Source of the DNA: Streptomyces durmitorensis
Lineage (GTDB): Bacteria; Actinomycetota; Actinomycetes; Streptomycetales; Streptomycetaceae
Direction: 5' to 3'
DNA length: 64,000 nt
NCBI RefSeq assembly: GCF_023498005.1
Contig: NZ_CP097289.1
Coordinates: forward strand, 9,548,001-9,612,000
Shown here: one piece after another, positions 51,340-60,568 of the stretch
Numbering within the stretch: the first letter of the stretch is position 1
Layout: the number at the start of each line of letters is the position of its first letter
Program-made: the position numbers and the translations under genes
Notes under the pieces: model-generated
The model's database searches: none
What the model saw: only the letters and a program-made list of their open reading frames with translations
What the model was told of the DNA's origin: nothing

Positions 51340-51840
51340 GTGATTACGGCCTGGTCTCCTTCCGGTGCACAGCGGACTCGCGCAACTGCGATTCCGCTGC
51401 GCCTGCTGGGCCTTGGTCTGCTCCTCTTCGGCGTTCTGTACACGCACGCGGCCAGCCCCGAGAGCACAGCGGGTCACGTCGCGTCGGGCAGCGGGGCCTC
51501 GACTGCGATCGCCGGCCACGCTGAACTCGGGCCGGAGCAGCCTGATGCCACTGCCACTGCCACTGCCACTGCCACTGCCACTGCCACTGCCACGCACGAC
51601 CCGGCCGAGGCGCCGGTCAATCACCATGGCGGCGACAGCCACGGGCAGGAGCACGCCCTCGACGAATGCGGTCTTGGCCAGCCGTCACAGAGCCCCGCGC
51701 TCGGGCTGCCATGCCTCACTTCGATGAATTCGTCAGCGGACACATTGGTGCCGCCGCTCGTGCACGTCCGCCCATCAGCCGTGCGGGGCTTCGTCGTTCC
51801 GATACCGCACGCGGCGGAGTCTCCAGTTCTACGCATCTAG
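51340..51840 (+). CDS. DUF6153-like small membrane protein with Ala-Thr repeat
   Basis: The 166-residue protein has one membrane helix near residues 20-38 (LRLLGLGLLLFGVLYTHA), a low-complexity linker of alternating alanine and threonine (residues about 70-86), then a histidine-rich stretch (NHHGGDSHGQEHALDECGLG) and a conserved-looking end. The pattern matches DUF6153, found in streptomycetes near copper-related genes. Histidines and cysteines could bind metal outside the cell; this is inferred. Start is GTG with AGGAT eight bases upstream. The linker is coded by a hexanucleotide repeat. Confidence 0.65.
   Translation: MITAWSPSGAQRTRATAIPLRLLGLGLLLFGVLYTHAASPESTAGHVASGSGASTAIAGHAELGPEQPDATATATATATATATATHDPAEAPVNHHGGDSHGQEHALDECGLGQPSQSPALGLPCLTSMNSSADTLVPPLVHVRPSAVRGFVVPIPHAAESPVLRI
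51547..51593 (+). repeat. Hexanucleotide repeat GCCACT (seven copies plus partial)
   Basis: Seven perfect GCCACT units and five further bases, in frame, coding for alternating alanine and threonine in the DUF6153-like protein. Copy change would alter the linker length without frameshift. Confidence 0.92.
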
Positions 51841-52090
51841 GTCAGCGCCCCCTTCTCCATCGGCCGACACCTCGCTGAGGTCTACCGACGCGGCCCGAGG
51901 CCGTCGTCGCGCCTCCTCCCGTCCCGGCCGGTGCCCGGCGTCTGACCTTCCCTTGCGTGCCCTCCTGCGGGTGGCTCGGGGATGGTTTCGACGGCTCGTC
52001 GCCCCCCCACTCATTGCTGCCCTGCCGTGGACGATCCGGCAGGGAAAGCCGCCGCACGGAGGATCTGTGCCGCCCTGCTCTGCTGAACTG

Positions 52091-52534
52091 ATGTCCTCTC
52101 CCGCATGGGCGAGTTCGCCTTCGGGACGTTGGTCCCTTTCGTGTGCCCAGGCGTTGTGGAAGCGCCGACTCGTATGGACCGCGGTGGCCGTTCTCCTGCT
52201 CACGCTGGTGCAGTGCGGCGCCCAGACCGCGCACGCCGGTGAGCAGTCGATGGCCCGCGTCAGTGCCGTGTCGCGAACACTGCCCCCGCCCGAGGGAGGG
52301 CCCACGACGGAGGTGCTCGACGGACCTGAGTCACCATCAGGCTGTTCCGTCTCCGATCCCGGCTCCGTCGGAACCGCTCCTGCGTCCGTACGCGGCCTGC
52401 CGTACGCGAGTGCGCTCGCGAACCCGACGGCCCCTGTCACACCGCTCATCGCTGAGCACCTCCGAGCTGTGCCCAGCCGGATACCAGGTGGCAGCCATGC
52501 CACACCGGCTGTCCTGTGCAGGTGGCTGATCTAG
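52091..52534 (+). CDS. Putative secreted or membrane-anchored protein
   Basis: A plus frame with strongly gene-like third positions. It has a signal-type segment [20 protein letters not shown] followed by [10 protein letters not shown], where cleavage could occur after AHA. The mature part is proline/serine-rich with no recognised fold. Start is uncertain: ATG 52091 gives 147 residues, while an earlier ATG at 51953 is possible and a start just before the helix cannot be excluded. It lies about 100 bp before the cysteine-synthase-like gene and may be co-transcribed. Confidence 0.5.
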   Translation: MSSPAWASSPSGRWSLSCAQALWKRRLVWTAVAVLLLTLVQCGAQTAHAGEQSMARVSAVSRTLPPPEGGPTTEVLDGPESPSGCSVSDPGSVGTAPASVRGLPYASALANPTAPVTPLIAEHLRAVPSRIPGGSHATPAVLCRWLI

Positions 52535-52629
52535 GAGCCGCCTTCGCGGTCGGCCGCGGTCGACCGCCGCGCTGCTCGCCTGACGGGCGTGCCGTGCGAG
52601 ACGAGCACCCGCGCAGCTTCTACAGCGAA

Positions 52630-53754
52630 ATGAGAGCGAATCAGATGCACTCTCTGACCACGAGTGACTTCACTCCTGCCGGCTCAAGCCTGCCAGGGCT
52701 GGTCGGCAATACACCTGTCCTTCGGGTGGCCCAGCCGTTCACCCCCTCCGACCGTGGCTTCTGGGCCAAGTTGGAGGGCTTCAACCCGGGTGGCATCAAG
52801 GACCGCCCGGCACTGCACATGGTCGAACGGGCGCGTGCCCGCGGCGAATTGCTGCCGGGCTGCCCGATCGTCGAGTCGACCAGTGGCACCTTGGGGCTCG
52901 GCCTTGCCCTCGCCGGAATGGTCTACGGGCATCCCGTCACCCTTGTCACCGACCCGGGTCTGGAACCGTCCATGGCCCGTCTCCTTGCTGTGTACGGTGC
53001 CAGGGTCGACACGGTGACCGAAGCGCACCCCTCCGGAGGCTGGCAGCAGGCCCGCCGGGACCGGGTCGTCGAACTGCTTGCGCGGGAGCCCGGAGCTTGG
53101 TGCCCCGATCAATACGGCAATCCCGACAACGTCTCCGCCTACACTCCGCTGGGCCTCGAACTCGCCTCCCAGATCGGCCACATCGACGTACTCGTATGCA
53201 GTGTCGGTACCGGGGGCCACTCCGCGGGCATCTCAAGGGCGCTTCGCCAGCTCTACCCGGACATGCGCCTGGTGGGGGTGGACACCGTCGGCTCGACCAT
53301 CTTCGGGCAGCCCGCCCGGCCCAGGCTCATGCGCGGGCTCGGATCCAGCATCTACCCGCGCAACGTCGCGTACAAGAACATCAGCGAGGTGCACTGGGTG
53401 GCACCAGCCGAATCCGTCTGGTCCTGCAGGCAGTTGGCGACCTCGCACTACGCCACGGGTGGCTGGAGCGTCGGCGCGGTCGCGCTCGTGGCCGGGTGGC
53501 TGGCGCGTACGCAGCCTCGGGACACGCGCATCGTCGCGATCTTCCCCGACGGGCCTCAGCGTTATCTGGAAACCGTCTACGACGACGAGTACTGCGCCGC
53601 GAAGGGGCTGTTGGGAGTGGTCCCGGCCCCCGAACCGGATGTGGTGGGCCGCTCCGACGAGAAGGAAGTGACCCGCTGGACCCGCTGCACCGAGGTCGCA
53701 GATCCGCTCTCCCAGCCGACCGAGTCCGGCGTGCTCGAAGGAGGGGGCCGGTGA
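52630..53754 (+). CDS. PLP-dependent cysteine-synthase-like enzyme
   Basis: A 374-residue fold-type II PLP protein. It opens [10 protein letters not shown], has the Schiff-base lysine in [14 protein letters not shown] (canonical members read P-x-x-S-x-K-D), then [20 protein letters not shown] and [17 protein letters not shown] for phosphate binding. Relatives make cysteine, O-phosphoserine- or diaminopropionate-type amino acids. The serine before the lysine is replaced by isoleucine, so its natural substrate may differ from O-acetylserine. Start is uncertain between ATG 52630, ATG 52645 and one further upstream. Its stop overlaps the MFS start by four bases. Confidence 0.83.
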   Translation: MRANQMHSLTTSDFTPAGSSLPGLVGNTPVLRVAQPFTPSDRGFWAKLEGFNPGGIKDRPALHMVERARARGELLPGCPIVESTSGTLGLGLALAGMVYGHPVTLVTDPGLEPSMARLLAVYGARVDTVTEAHPSGGWQQARRDRVVELLAREPGAWCPDQYGNPDNVSAYTPLGLELASQIGHIDVLVCSVGTGGHSAGISRALRQLYPDMRLVGVDTVGSTIFGQPARPRLMRGLGSSIYPRNVAYKNISEVHWVAPAESVWSCRQLATSHYATGGWSVGAVALVAGWLARTQPRDTRIVAIFPDGPQRYLETVYDDEYCAAKGLLGVVPAPEPDVVGRSDEKEVTRWTRCTEVADPLSQPTESGVLEGGGR

Positions 53755-55049
53755 AGGCCACGATCGCGCAGGTTCGCTCCTATGACCGGAGCGTGCAGCT
53801 CCTGTTCGCCAATCAGTTCACCATCAATCTCGGCTTCTACATGCTGATGCCTTACCTGGCACAGCATCTGTCGGGATCGCTCGGGCTCGCGGGGTGGCTG
53901 GTCGGTCTCGTGCTGGGGGTGCGGAACTTCAGCCAGCAGGGCATGTTCCTCATCGGCGGCACCCTCGCCGACCGGTTCGGCTACAAGCCGCTGATCGTCG
54001 CCGGATGTGTTCTGCGCACAGCCGGTTTCGCGACGCTCGGTCTGGTCGACTCGGTCGTGGCGTTGATCGCGGCCTCGGCGGCCACCGGCTTCGCGGGCGC
54101 TCTGTTCAACCCCGCCGTGCGGGCCTACCTCGCGGCGGACGCGGGGGAGCGCAGGGTCGAGGCATTCGCCCTGTTCAACGTCTTCTACCAGGCGGGCATC
54201 CTGCTCGGCCCGCTCGTCGGGATGCTGCTCACAGGAGTCGACTTCCGTATCACCTGCCTGGTTTCTGCAGCGATTTTCGCTCTGTTGAGCGTGGTGCAGA
54301 TCCGCGCGCTGCCTGCCCGCAGGGGCGACGATCGCGCAAGCGGCGGCACCGGTGAGCGGGAGAGTGTGCTGGCGCAGTGGCGCGGCGTGATCGCCAACCG
54401 GGCGTTCCTGCTCTTTTCAACCGCGATGATCGGCTCGTACGTCCTGTCCTTCCAGGTCTATCTCGCGCTGCCGCTCGAAGTGCGGCGCCTGGGTGGCGAC
54501 GGCGAGTTCGGAACCGTTGCCGTGGCACTGCTGTTCGCCGCCTCCGGCCTGACCACGATTCTCTGCCAGACCCGGGTGACTGCTTGGTGCAAGGAGCACT
54601 TGGAACCCGGCCGCGCCCTGGCCTGGGGCCTGCTGATCATGGGAGCCGCATTCATACCGCTCCTGGCCGCGACCGCCGTCCCGGTGCCGGACACCGGCAT
54701 CGGACTGTGGCTGCTCGCCTCCGTACCGCCTACGCTGGCCGCACTCATGCTGGCGCTGGGCACGATGATCGCGTACCCCTTCGAGATGGACACCATTGTC
54801 CGGCTCGCGGGCAACCGCCTCGTCGCCACCCACTACGGCCTCTACAACACCATCTGCGGAATCGGCATCACGCTCGGCAACCTGCTCACCGGCGCAGCCC
54901 TCGACGCTGCCCGGGCCGCCGGAATGTCCGCGCTGCCCTGGCTCGCGTTGCTCGGGCTCGGTCTGGCCTGCTCGGCGTCCCTCTACGGCCTGCACCGGAC
55001 CGGACGCCTGACACGCCCCACGCCCGAACCGCAGCCCGCGACGGCCTGA
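53751..55049 (+). CDS. MFS transporter coupled to the PLP enzyme
   Basis: A 432-residue major facilitator with 12 helices and the loop 2-3 motif [29 protein letters not shown] and [19 protein letters not shown] are typical of drug/metabolite exporters of the MdtH/YdeE branch. It begins with the GTG in GTGA that overlaps the stop of the PLP gene, with GGAGGG before it, so translation is coupled. The likely job is export of, or resistance to, the amino-acid-like product of the partner enzyme. A strong bidirectional terminator follows. Confidence 0.87.
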   Translation: MKATIAQVRSYDRSVQLLFANQFTINLGFYMLMPYLAQHLSGSLGLAGWLVGLVLGVRNFSQQGMFLIGGTLADRFGYKPLIVAGCVLRTAGFATLGLVDSVVALIAASAATGFAGALFNPAVRAYLAADAGERRVEAFALFNVFYQAGILLGPLVGMLLTGVDFRITCLVSAAIFALLSVVQIRALPARRGDDRASGGTGERESVLAQWRGVIANRAFLLFSTAMIGSYVLSFQVYLALPLEVRRLGGDGEFGTVAVALLFAASGLTTILCQTRVTAWCKEHLEPGRALAWGLLIMGAAFIPLLAATAVPVPDTGIGLWLLASVPPTLAALMLALGTMIAYPFEMDTIVRLAGNRLVATHYGLYNTICGIGITLGNLLTGAALDAARAAGMSALPWLALLGLGLACSASLYGLHRTGRLTRPTPEPQPATA

Positions 55050-55066
55050 CCGACCCCGCACTCAAC

Positions 55067-55106
55067 CGGTGGGGACGGGCGGTTACCAACCCGCCCGTCC
55101 CCACCG
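55067..55106. terminator. Bidirectional hairpin terminator
   Basis: CGGTGGGGACGGGCGG (55067-55082) pairs perfectly with CCGCCCGTCCCCACCG (55091-55106) around TTACCAAC. It lies between convergent MFS and NCS2 genes and can serve both. Confidence 0.87.
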
Positions 55107-55280
55107 CAGCGGCGCGTCGGCGAGTTCGCCGGTCGTGGTCAGGCTGACGCGCTTGGGCTGGCGGGCGGTTGAGGGCTCGCCGCTCCGGTGTTGGCAACCG
55201 CGGTGGGAAGGACCGGGACGAGCCGGGCTTCGGGCAAGGTCACCGACTTGACGGCTCTCAACGGCCCTTTCGGAACCTCC

Positions 55281-56600
55281 CTAGGCTGGTACGTCGACTG
55301 GTTCCGCGCCTCGAACGAGCTTGGGTCCCCTTCCGTTGAACGCCAGATTCAACCCGAAGGCCACCAACGTCGCACTCGTGACCGGAGATCCCAGCACGAT
55401 CCCCACCCCCTCCGGGAGCTTGCTGTACAGGTCGGGGGCCACCTCCGGGGCCATACCGGCGCCGATCGCCACGGCCACGATCAGCAGGTTGTGCGTGCCG
55501 TCGAAGTCCACGGTGCGCAGCGTGCCGATGCCGACGGCAGCGACCGTCGCGAACATCACCAGGCCTGCCGCACCGACCACGGGCTGTGGCAATCCGGCGA
55601 CCAGCGCGCCCAGTTTGGGGACCAGGCCGAGTACCAGGAGCATGCAGCCCGCGACGGTCGCGACATGCCGGCTGCGGACCTTCGTCATGGTCACCAGGCC
55701 GACGTTCTGCGCGAACACGGTGTCCAGGAAGGCGTTCATGACGCCGCCGAGGACACCCGAGAGGCCGTCCGCCGCCAGGCCACGTGCCATGTCCGCGGTC
55801 GTCAGCTTCCTTCCGGTGAGTTCCGCGACCGCGAGGAGGTCCGCCGTCGACTCGGCGAACAGCACCAGCATCACCACGCACATCGAAAGCACCGCGACCG
55901 CGGGGAACTGCGGTGCCCCGAAGTGGAAGGGAGCGCTGACCCCGACCCAGTCCGCCGCCCGCGCGGTCGATACGTCGACCAGACCGAACGGCACCGCGAC
56001 CGCCGTGCCCGCCAACACGCCCAGAAGGACGCCGGTTTGGGCGAGGAAGCCACGGCCGAAGCGGGCGACGAGGAGGATCACGATCACCACGAAGGCGGCG
56101 AGGGCGAGCCGTGAGGGCGCGGCATGGTCGGGGGCCTTCGGGTCGCTGCCGACGACCAGGTTCACCCCGACCCCGATCAGCGCGAGCCCCACCACCGTGA
56201 TCACCACACCGCTCACCAGCGGCGGGAAGAAGCGCACCGCTTTCGCGAACGGGTAAGCCACCAGCAGGCCGAAGACGCCTGCGGCCAGCATCGACCCGTA
56301 CACCGCCTGCAGGCCGTACTCTCCGGCGATCAGGATCATGGGCGTCACCGCGGTGAACGCCGCCCCCGCCATCACCGGCATCCGCACACCCAGGATCCGG
56401 CCGACCCCGGCCCCCTGGATGATCGTGACGATGCCCGCCACGAGCAGATCGGCGTTGATGAGCACGGCGACCGTCGCGGCGTCGAGGCCGGCCGCCGCAC
56501 CGAACACCAGCGGTACCGTCACACACCCGGTGTACATCACGATCACGTGTTGCAGACCGAGCACCGCGAGCCGCCCGAAACCGGCGCTCCTCATGGGCAT
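55281..56600 (-). CDS. NCS2-family nucleobase:cation symporter (uracil/xanthine type)
   Basis: The 439-residue membrane protein shows the NCS2/NAT pattern: LAVLGLQHVIVMYTGCVTVP, INADLLVAGIVTIIQGAGVG, VMLVLFAESTADLLAVAELT, and NAFLDTVFAQNVGLVTMTKV with RSRHV, the NAT signature region. It has about 14 helices including short half-helices. Members import uracil, xanthine or uric acid. The ATG at 56600 has AGGAGG seven bases before it; GTG at 56606 is possible. The dioxygenase gene lies 18 bp upstream on the same strand, so they form one unit. Confidence 0.9.
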   Translation of the reverse strand: MPMRSAGFGRLAVLGLQHVIVMYTGCVTVPLVFGAAAGLDAATVAVLINADLLVAGIVTIIQGAGVGRILGVRMPVMAGAAFTAVTPMILIAGEYGLQAVYGSMLAAGVFGLLVAYPFAKAVRFFPPLVSGVVITVVGLALIGVGVNLVVGSDPKAPDHAAPSRLALAAFVVIVILLVARFGRGFLAQTGVLLGVLAGTAVAVPFGLVDVSTARAADWVGVSAPFHFGAPQFPAVAVLSMCVVMLVLFAESTADLLAVAELTGRKLTTADMARGLAADGLSGVLGGVMNAFLDTVFAQNVGLVTMTKVRSRHVATVAGCMLLVLGLVPKLGALVAGLPQPVVGAAGLVMFATVAAVGIGTLRTVDFDGTHNLLIVAVAIGAGMAPEVAPDLYSKLPEGVGIVLGSPVTSATLVAFGLNLAFNGRGPKLVRGAEPVDVPA

Positions 56601-56618
56601 CGTCACGTCACTCCTCCT

Positions 56619-57605
56619 CTAGCGTGCGAAGTTGGCGGCGATGCGCTGCTGGATGTAGTCCGCGGCCGTGATCGGCGGATAACGGCCCGCCGGCCCCTCG
56701 ATCACCACGTCACGGTCGGCCTGCGCGAAGAATGCGATGCTGTGGCGGGCCGACCGGTCGTCACCGGGGCCCGGTGACTTGACCCGGTGGAAGTTCGACG
56801 GCAGCCGGTCGTCGCTCCAGCGCATCAGCATGTCCCCGATGTTGCAGGTGATCACGTTGTCGGCCGGCTCGACCGGTGTCCACTCCTGCGCCTCGGCCTC
56901 CTTGCCCGGGCACACCTGGAGCCCGCCCTGTCCGTCGCGCTGGAACAGCAGCGTCAGACAGTCGAAGTCCGTGTGCGCGCCCGCCCGCCAGACGTCGGTC
57001 GGGATCTCGACGTCCTCGGGTACCGCGAAGTAGTGCAGCATCCTCAGTGTCGACTGGTACTGCTCACTGGCCGGGTCGTGGGCGCGCGCGAAGAACCCGT
57101 CGGGCAGACCCAGCTTGTCGGCGAAGCAGGACAGCACACGCATGGCCAGCTCCCGGCAGCGTGCCTCGAACGCGAGCGTGCGCACTTGGAATCCGGGCAG
57201 TGCGTCGTCCGGCCACAGCCCGTCCATGTGCGGCCGGGTCAGCTGGTACGACTCCTTCTGGTCGGGCGTCCCGATCGACGGACGGACCTGGGTCATGGAC
57301 TCCCAGCCCGAGTTGAGTCCCTTCTTCAGGGCGTGCCGCGCTTTGGTCTCCTGCGGCAGGGCGAAGAACCGCTCGGCGTCGGCGAACGCCGTGTCCACGG
57401 CGTCCTGGTCGATGCCGTGGTGCACGAGCTGGAAGAAGCCGATGTCGGTGGCGGCGGCCCACAGCTCCTCGGTGATCTCGGCCTTGCGGGCGTCGAAGTC
57501 GCTGAGGTCGATCCGGCGGATCTCCCGGGCGGAGGTCTCCGTGCCGGTCCCGCCCATGCGCGTCTCCTTGGCCAACTCGGCCAGGCTGTACGTCGTTTCA
57601 GTCAT
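56619..57605 (-). CDS. Isopenicillin-N-synthase-like 2-oxoglutarate/Fe(II) dioxygenase
   Basis: The 328-residue protein has the DIOX_N region (IDLSDFDARKAEITEELWAA, GFFQLVHHGIDQDAVDTAFA) and the jelly-roll core with the Fe(II) triad: HTDFD (His-x-Asp) near residue 213 and HRVKSPGPG near residue 272, followed by an arginine (RHSIAFFA) that would bind 2-oxoglutarate. Products of the family range from penicillins to hydroxylated or demethylated small molecules. Its place between an NCS2 permease and an amidohydrolase/permease pair suggests a nucleobase or similar heterocycle as substrate. Start ATG 57605. Confidence 0.87.
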   Translation of the reverse strand: MTETTYSLAELAKETRMGGTGTETSAREIRRIDLSDFDARKAEITEELWAAATDIGFFQLVHHGIDQDAVDTAFADAERFFALPQETKARHALKKGLNSGWESMTQVRPSIGTPDQKESYQLTRPHMDGLWPDDALPGFQVRTLAFEARCRELAMRVLSCFADKLGLPDGFFARAHDPASEQYQSTLRMLHYFAVPEDVEIPTDVWRAGAHTDFDCLTLLFQRDGQGGLQVCPGKEAEAQEWTPVEPADNVITCNIGDMLMRWSDDRLPSNFHRVKSPGPGDDRSARHSIAFFAQADRDVVIEGPAGRYPPITAADYIQQRIAANFAR

Positions 57606-57819
57606 CGCGGCTGTCGCTCCTCGAAGCGATGGTGGCTTCTCGGGATGCAGTCACCGCCCCTGCGCTCCCCACCGCGGACACTCAGAGGCCCGCGGGCACG
57701 GTCGTGGCGGACCCCTTCGTGGGTCCGGCGCCGTGAGCTGGCGCGGGGCCCGGTGACCCAGGCCCCGCACGCGATGCGTTCAGCCTGCCCGGCGTGTGTT
57801 TCCACCGGCGATCATGGTG

Positions 57820-59145
57820 TTACGCGGCAGTAAATCCGAGCCCGGCCGCCAACTCCGCGGAGGGGAGACGGACATGTTCTCCATCGCGCATCAGGACCTC
57901 GCCGCCGACCATGACCACGGCTACGGTCCGGTTGCTCGCACATGTCAGGAGCGTGGCCCCTGGATCGCGTACGGGAAGGCAGGCGTAGTCCTTCTCGAAG
58001 CGGTGCAGGACCAGGTCTGCCTGCATGCCGACCTGTATGCCGTCCGGGCGTTCCTCCAGGCCGAGAACCTGGTTCGCGCCGTTCGTGGCGAGCTCGAACA
58101 TCTCGGGGAATCCGAGCAGATCGGCCTTGCGGTGCGCGGCCCGCTGCAGGTACGCGCCGATGCGCAGCGCCTCCAGCATGTCCTGGGTGTCGTTGCTGGC
58201 CGCGCCGTCGACGCCGAGCCCGACCCGCAGCCCGGCGGCCAGCATGTCCGGCACGGGAGCGATTCCGCTGCCCAGGCGCATGTTGCTGAGCGGGTTGTAC
58301 GAGATGCCGACCCCGGTCCGGGCGAGCGTCGCGCGGCCCGCGGCGTCGAGCTCCACGCAGTGCACGGCGAGCAGCCGCTCCCACAGGAACCCCGCTCGCT
58401 CCAGATAGTCCACGGCGCCGACTCCCGCGTGTGCGCGGCACATTGCGTCGTCCGTTGTCGTCTCCAGGAGATGCAGCGAGACGGACAGCCCGCGCTCGTC
58501 TGCGTAGTCGCGCACAGTGGCCATCCCCTCCGGGGTCAGACACCGCGGATTGGGCACGGCGACCCCGATTCCGACCCTGCTGCCGCGCGCCGCTGCGATC
58601 AGCTCGTCGGTGTGCGCGAGCGCCTCCTTCAGGGGCTGCATCAGACGCGGGTCGAAGCCCCACTTGCGGCCACGGTCCGCACGGTCGGCCACGCCCCGGC
58701 ACAGCAACGCCCGCACTCCACTGTCGCGCAGCGCCCGCAGCACCGCGTCATGCACCTCGGAGGACGGGTGCGGCCACATGTGCTCGACGAGTGTGGTGGT
58801 GCCGCTGCGCAGCGCCTCGGCTGCGGCTGCGGCCGCGGTCGCGTAGGCCCGCTCGGGGGTGAGCAGCGCGGCTTCCTCGCCGACGGCACTGAGCCACGCG
58901 AGCAGCGGCAGGCCCTCGCCGATGCCTCGCAGGCCCGCCTGGAAGAGGTGCGTGTGCGTGTTCACCAAGCCGGGGGTGAGATGGCCGCCGGGACCCTCCA
59001 GAACCCGCGGCCCATGGGGGAGTTGACCGGCTGGTACGACAGCGCTGATCCGCCCGTCGGACAGGTGGACGTCCATCCCGGCGTGCCAGTTGCCCTCGCT
59101 CAGGACGGTGACGTCGGTGATCGTGTCGATGTCGGGCGTCGTCAT
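57820..59145 (-). CDS. Amidohydrolase (8-oxoguanine/guanine deaminase or TrzN-like)
   Basis: A 441-residue metal hydrolase of the ATZ/TRZ group: LTPGLVNTHTHLFQAGLRGI (metal His-x-His), GTTTLVEHMWPH, SLHLLETTTD, AVHCVELDAAG and GLGVDGAASNDTQDMLEAL with the catalytic aspartate. Near relatives deaminate guanine, 8-oxoguanine, cytosine or triazines. The ATG at 59145 overlaps the stop of the NCS2 gene by four bases (ATGA), so these two are translationally coupled: the permease imports and this enzyme hydrolyses. No signal peptide is present. Confidence 0.88.
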   Translation of the reverse strand: MTTPDIDTITDVTVLSEGNWHAGMDVHLSDGRISAVVPAGQLPHGPRVLEGPGGHLTPGLVNTHTHLFQAGLRGIGEGLPLLAWLSAVGEEAALLTPERAYATAAAAAAEALRSGTTTLVEHMWPHPSSEVHDAVLRALRDSGVRALLCRGVADRADRGRKWGFDPRLMQPLKEALAHTDELIAAARGSRVGIGVAVPNPRCLTPEGMATVRDYADERGLSVSLHLLETTTDDAMCRAHAGVGAVDYLERAGFLWERLLAVHCVELDAAGRATLARTGVGISYNPLSNMRLGSGIAPVPDMLAAGLRVGLGVDGAASNDTQDMLEALRIGAYLQRAAHRKADLLGFPEMFELATNGANQVLGLEERPDGIQVGMQADLVLHRFEKDYACLPVRDPGATLLTCASNRTVAVVMVGGEVLMRDGEHVRLPSAELAAGLGFTAA

Positions 59146-60476
59146 CGGGCGTGGTCCTTCCGGAGCCGGGGCGCGTGGTGGAACAGCAGGTTGAGGGCGA
59201 AGGCGATGATGCCGGTGACCGCGATGCCGCTGTCCAGAACCGTGCGTGCGTACGGGGGGAGTGGCGCGTAGAAGTCCGGAGAGCCGACCGGGATCATCCC
59301 GAGACCGAAGGCGAGCGCCGCGGTCAGCAGATTGCGGGAGTCGGTGAGGTCGGCACGGGCCAGGATGCGCAGGCCGACGGCGCCGACCATGCCGAACATG
59401 ACGAGTGAGACTCCGCCGAGGACCGGCCCCGGAACGGCTGCGACGGCCGCCCCGAACACCGGAACGAACGCCAGCACCACCATGAACAGGCCGGACAGCG
59501 CCACGACATGACGACTGCGCACCCGCGTCACGCTGACCAGGCCCACCGACTGCCCGAACGTCACAATGGGGAAGGAGGCGAGAGCTCCCGAAGCCGCGGT
59601 CGCCACGCCGTCCGCGCGCAGCGCCCGCACGACGGTGGGCGCGTCGTCCCCGCGCTCGACGATCTGCCCGACGGCGAGCGTGTCCCCGACGGACTCGACC
59701 ATGTTCACGAGCTGCACGACGAGCATCGCCGCGATCGCCGGGACAACGAACGTGGGTGCTCCGAAGGCGGTCGGGTCCGGCGCCGTCACCGCGTGCGCGT
59801 CCGTCATGCCCGAACCGTCGAACAGGCCGAGCGGCAAGGCGAGCACGGTCCCCGCAGCCATCGCGACGAGCACCGAGAACCGGGCCAGAGAGGGCGGCGC
59901 GAGCCACTCCACCAGCACCACGAGCAACACCGTTACCCCGGCCAGAGCAAGCCCGCGCCCACCGCCGGCACCGTGGCCACCGCTGATGAGCCCGGCCGCC
60001 GACGGCACCAGCGAGAAACCGATCACAGCGATGACGGTCCCGGTCACCAACGGCGGAAACAGATGCAGCCCTCGTCCGAACCACGGTGCGACGGCCACGG
60101 TCACCAGACCTGAGACGATCGTCGCCCCGAACACGGCGGCGAGCCCATGCTCCTTGCCGATCAGCACAGCGGGCGTGATCGCGGTGAACGTCGACCCCAT
60201 CACGATCGGCAACCGGGCCCCGACCTGCTTCACGCCGAGCGACTGCAGCAGTGTGGCGAGCCCGCTCACCAGCAGATTGGCGCTGATGAGCAGCCGTATC
60301 CGGTCCTCGGGCAAGTTCAGCGCGTTGCCCACCAGCAACGGCATCGTCGCCATGCCCGCGTAGGCGACGAGCAGATGCTGCAGGCTCAGAGGCACCAGGC
60401 GGCGCATTGGCGGCCGGACATCAACGGGGTGTGGTCCCGTCTCGGGTGCGACGGCATGCGTGGGTACAGCCATCAT
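59142..60476 (-). CDS. NCS2-family nucleobase:cation symporter (operon head)
   Basis: The 444-residue membrane protein resembles its downstream relative (LVPLSLQHLLVAYAGMATMP, ISANLLVSGLATLLQSLGVK, MVESVGDTLAVGQIVE, FGQSVGLVSVTRVRSRHVV). The NAT-type signature is varied at QSVGL, where the other copy has QNVGL, so its substrate may differ. It heads a leftward unit with the amidohydrolase, overlapping by four bases. Start is ATG 60476, near a GAGG-type site (GGGAGGA). Transport by proton symport is the family norm. Confidence 0.88.
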   Translation of the reverse strand: MMAVPTHAVAPETGPHPVDVRPPMRRLVPLSLQHLLVAYAGMATMPLLVGNALNLPEDRIRLLISANLLVSGLATLLQSLGVKQVGARLPIVMGSTFTAITPAVLIGKEHGLAAVFGATIVSGLVTVAVAPWFGRGLHLFPPLVTGTVIAVIGFSLVPSAAGLISGGHGAGGGRGLALAGVTVLLVVLVEWLAPPSLARFSVLVAMAAGTVLALPLGLFDGSGMTDAHAVTAPDPTAFGAPTFVVPAIAAMLVVQLVNMVESVGDTLAVGQIVERGDDAPTVVRALRADGVATAASGALASFPIVTFGQSVGLVSVTRVRSRHVVALSGLFMVVLAFVPVFGAAVAAVPGPVLGGVSLVMFGMVGAVGLRILARADLTDSRNLLTAALAFGLGMIPVGSPDFYAPLPPYARTVLDSGIAVTGIIAFALNLLFHHAPRLRKDHAR

Positions 60477-60539
60477 TCCTCCCTGAAAGCTCGGCGGAAG
60501 ACGGCTGGTTAGCGCCGAGACCGGTGAGCACCTCCGCGC

Positions 60540-60568
60540 ACACCGGCCGTTGCAGCCATGACCGGTGT
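60540..60568. promoter_or_regulatory. Inverted repeat upstream of the NCS2/amidohydrolase unit
   Basis: ACACCGG (60540-60546) and CCGGTGT (60562-60568) are inverted copies 64 bp before the permease start. It could be an operator; no regulator gene is adjacent. Confidence 0.4.

Noticed and set aside
57796..59271. Plus-strand frame of 491 codons opposite the amidohydrolase
   Set aside because: The minus strand holds all metal-binding motifs; the plus frame has none.
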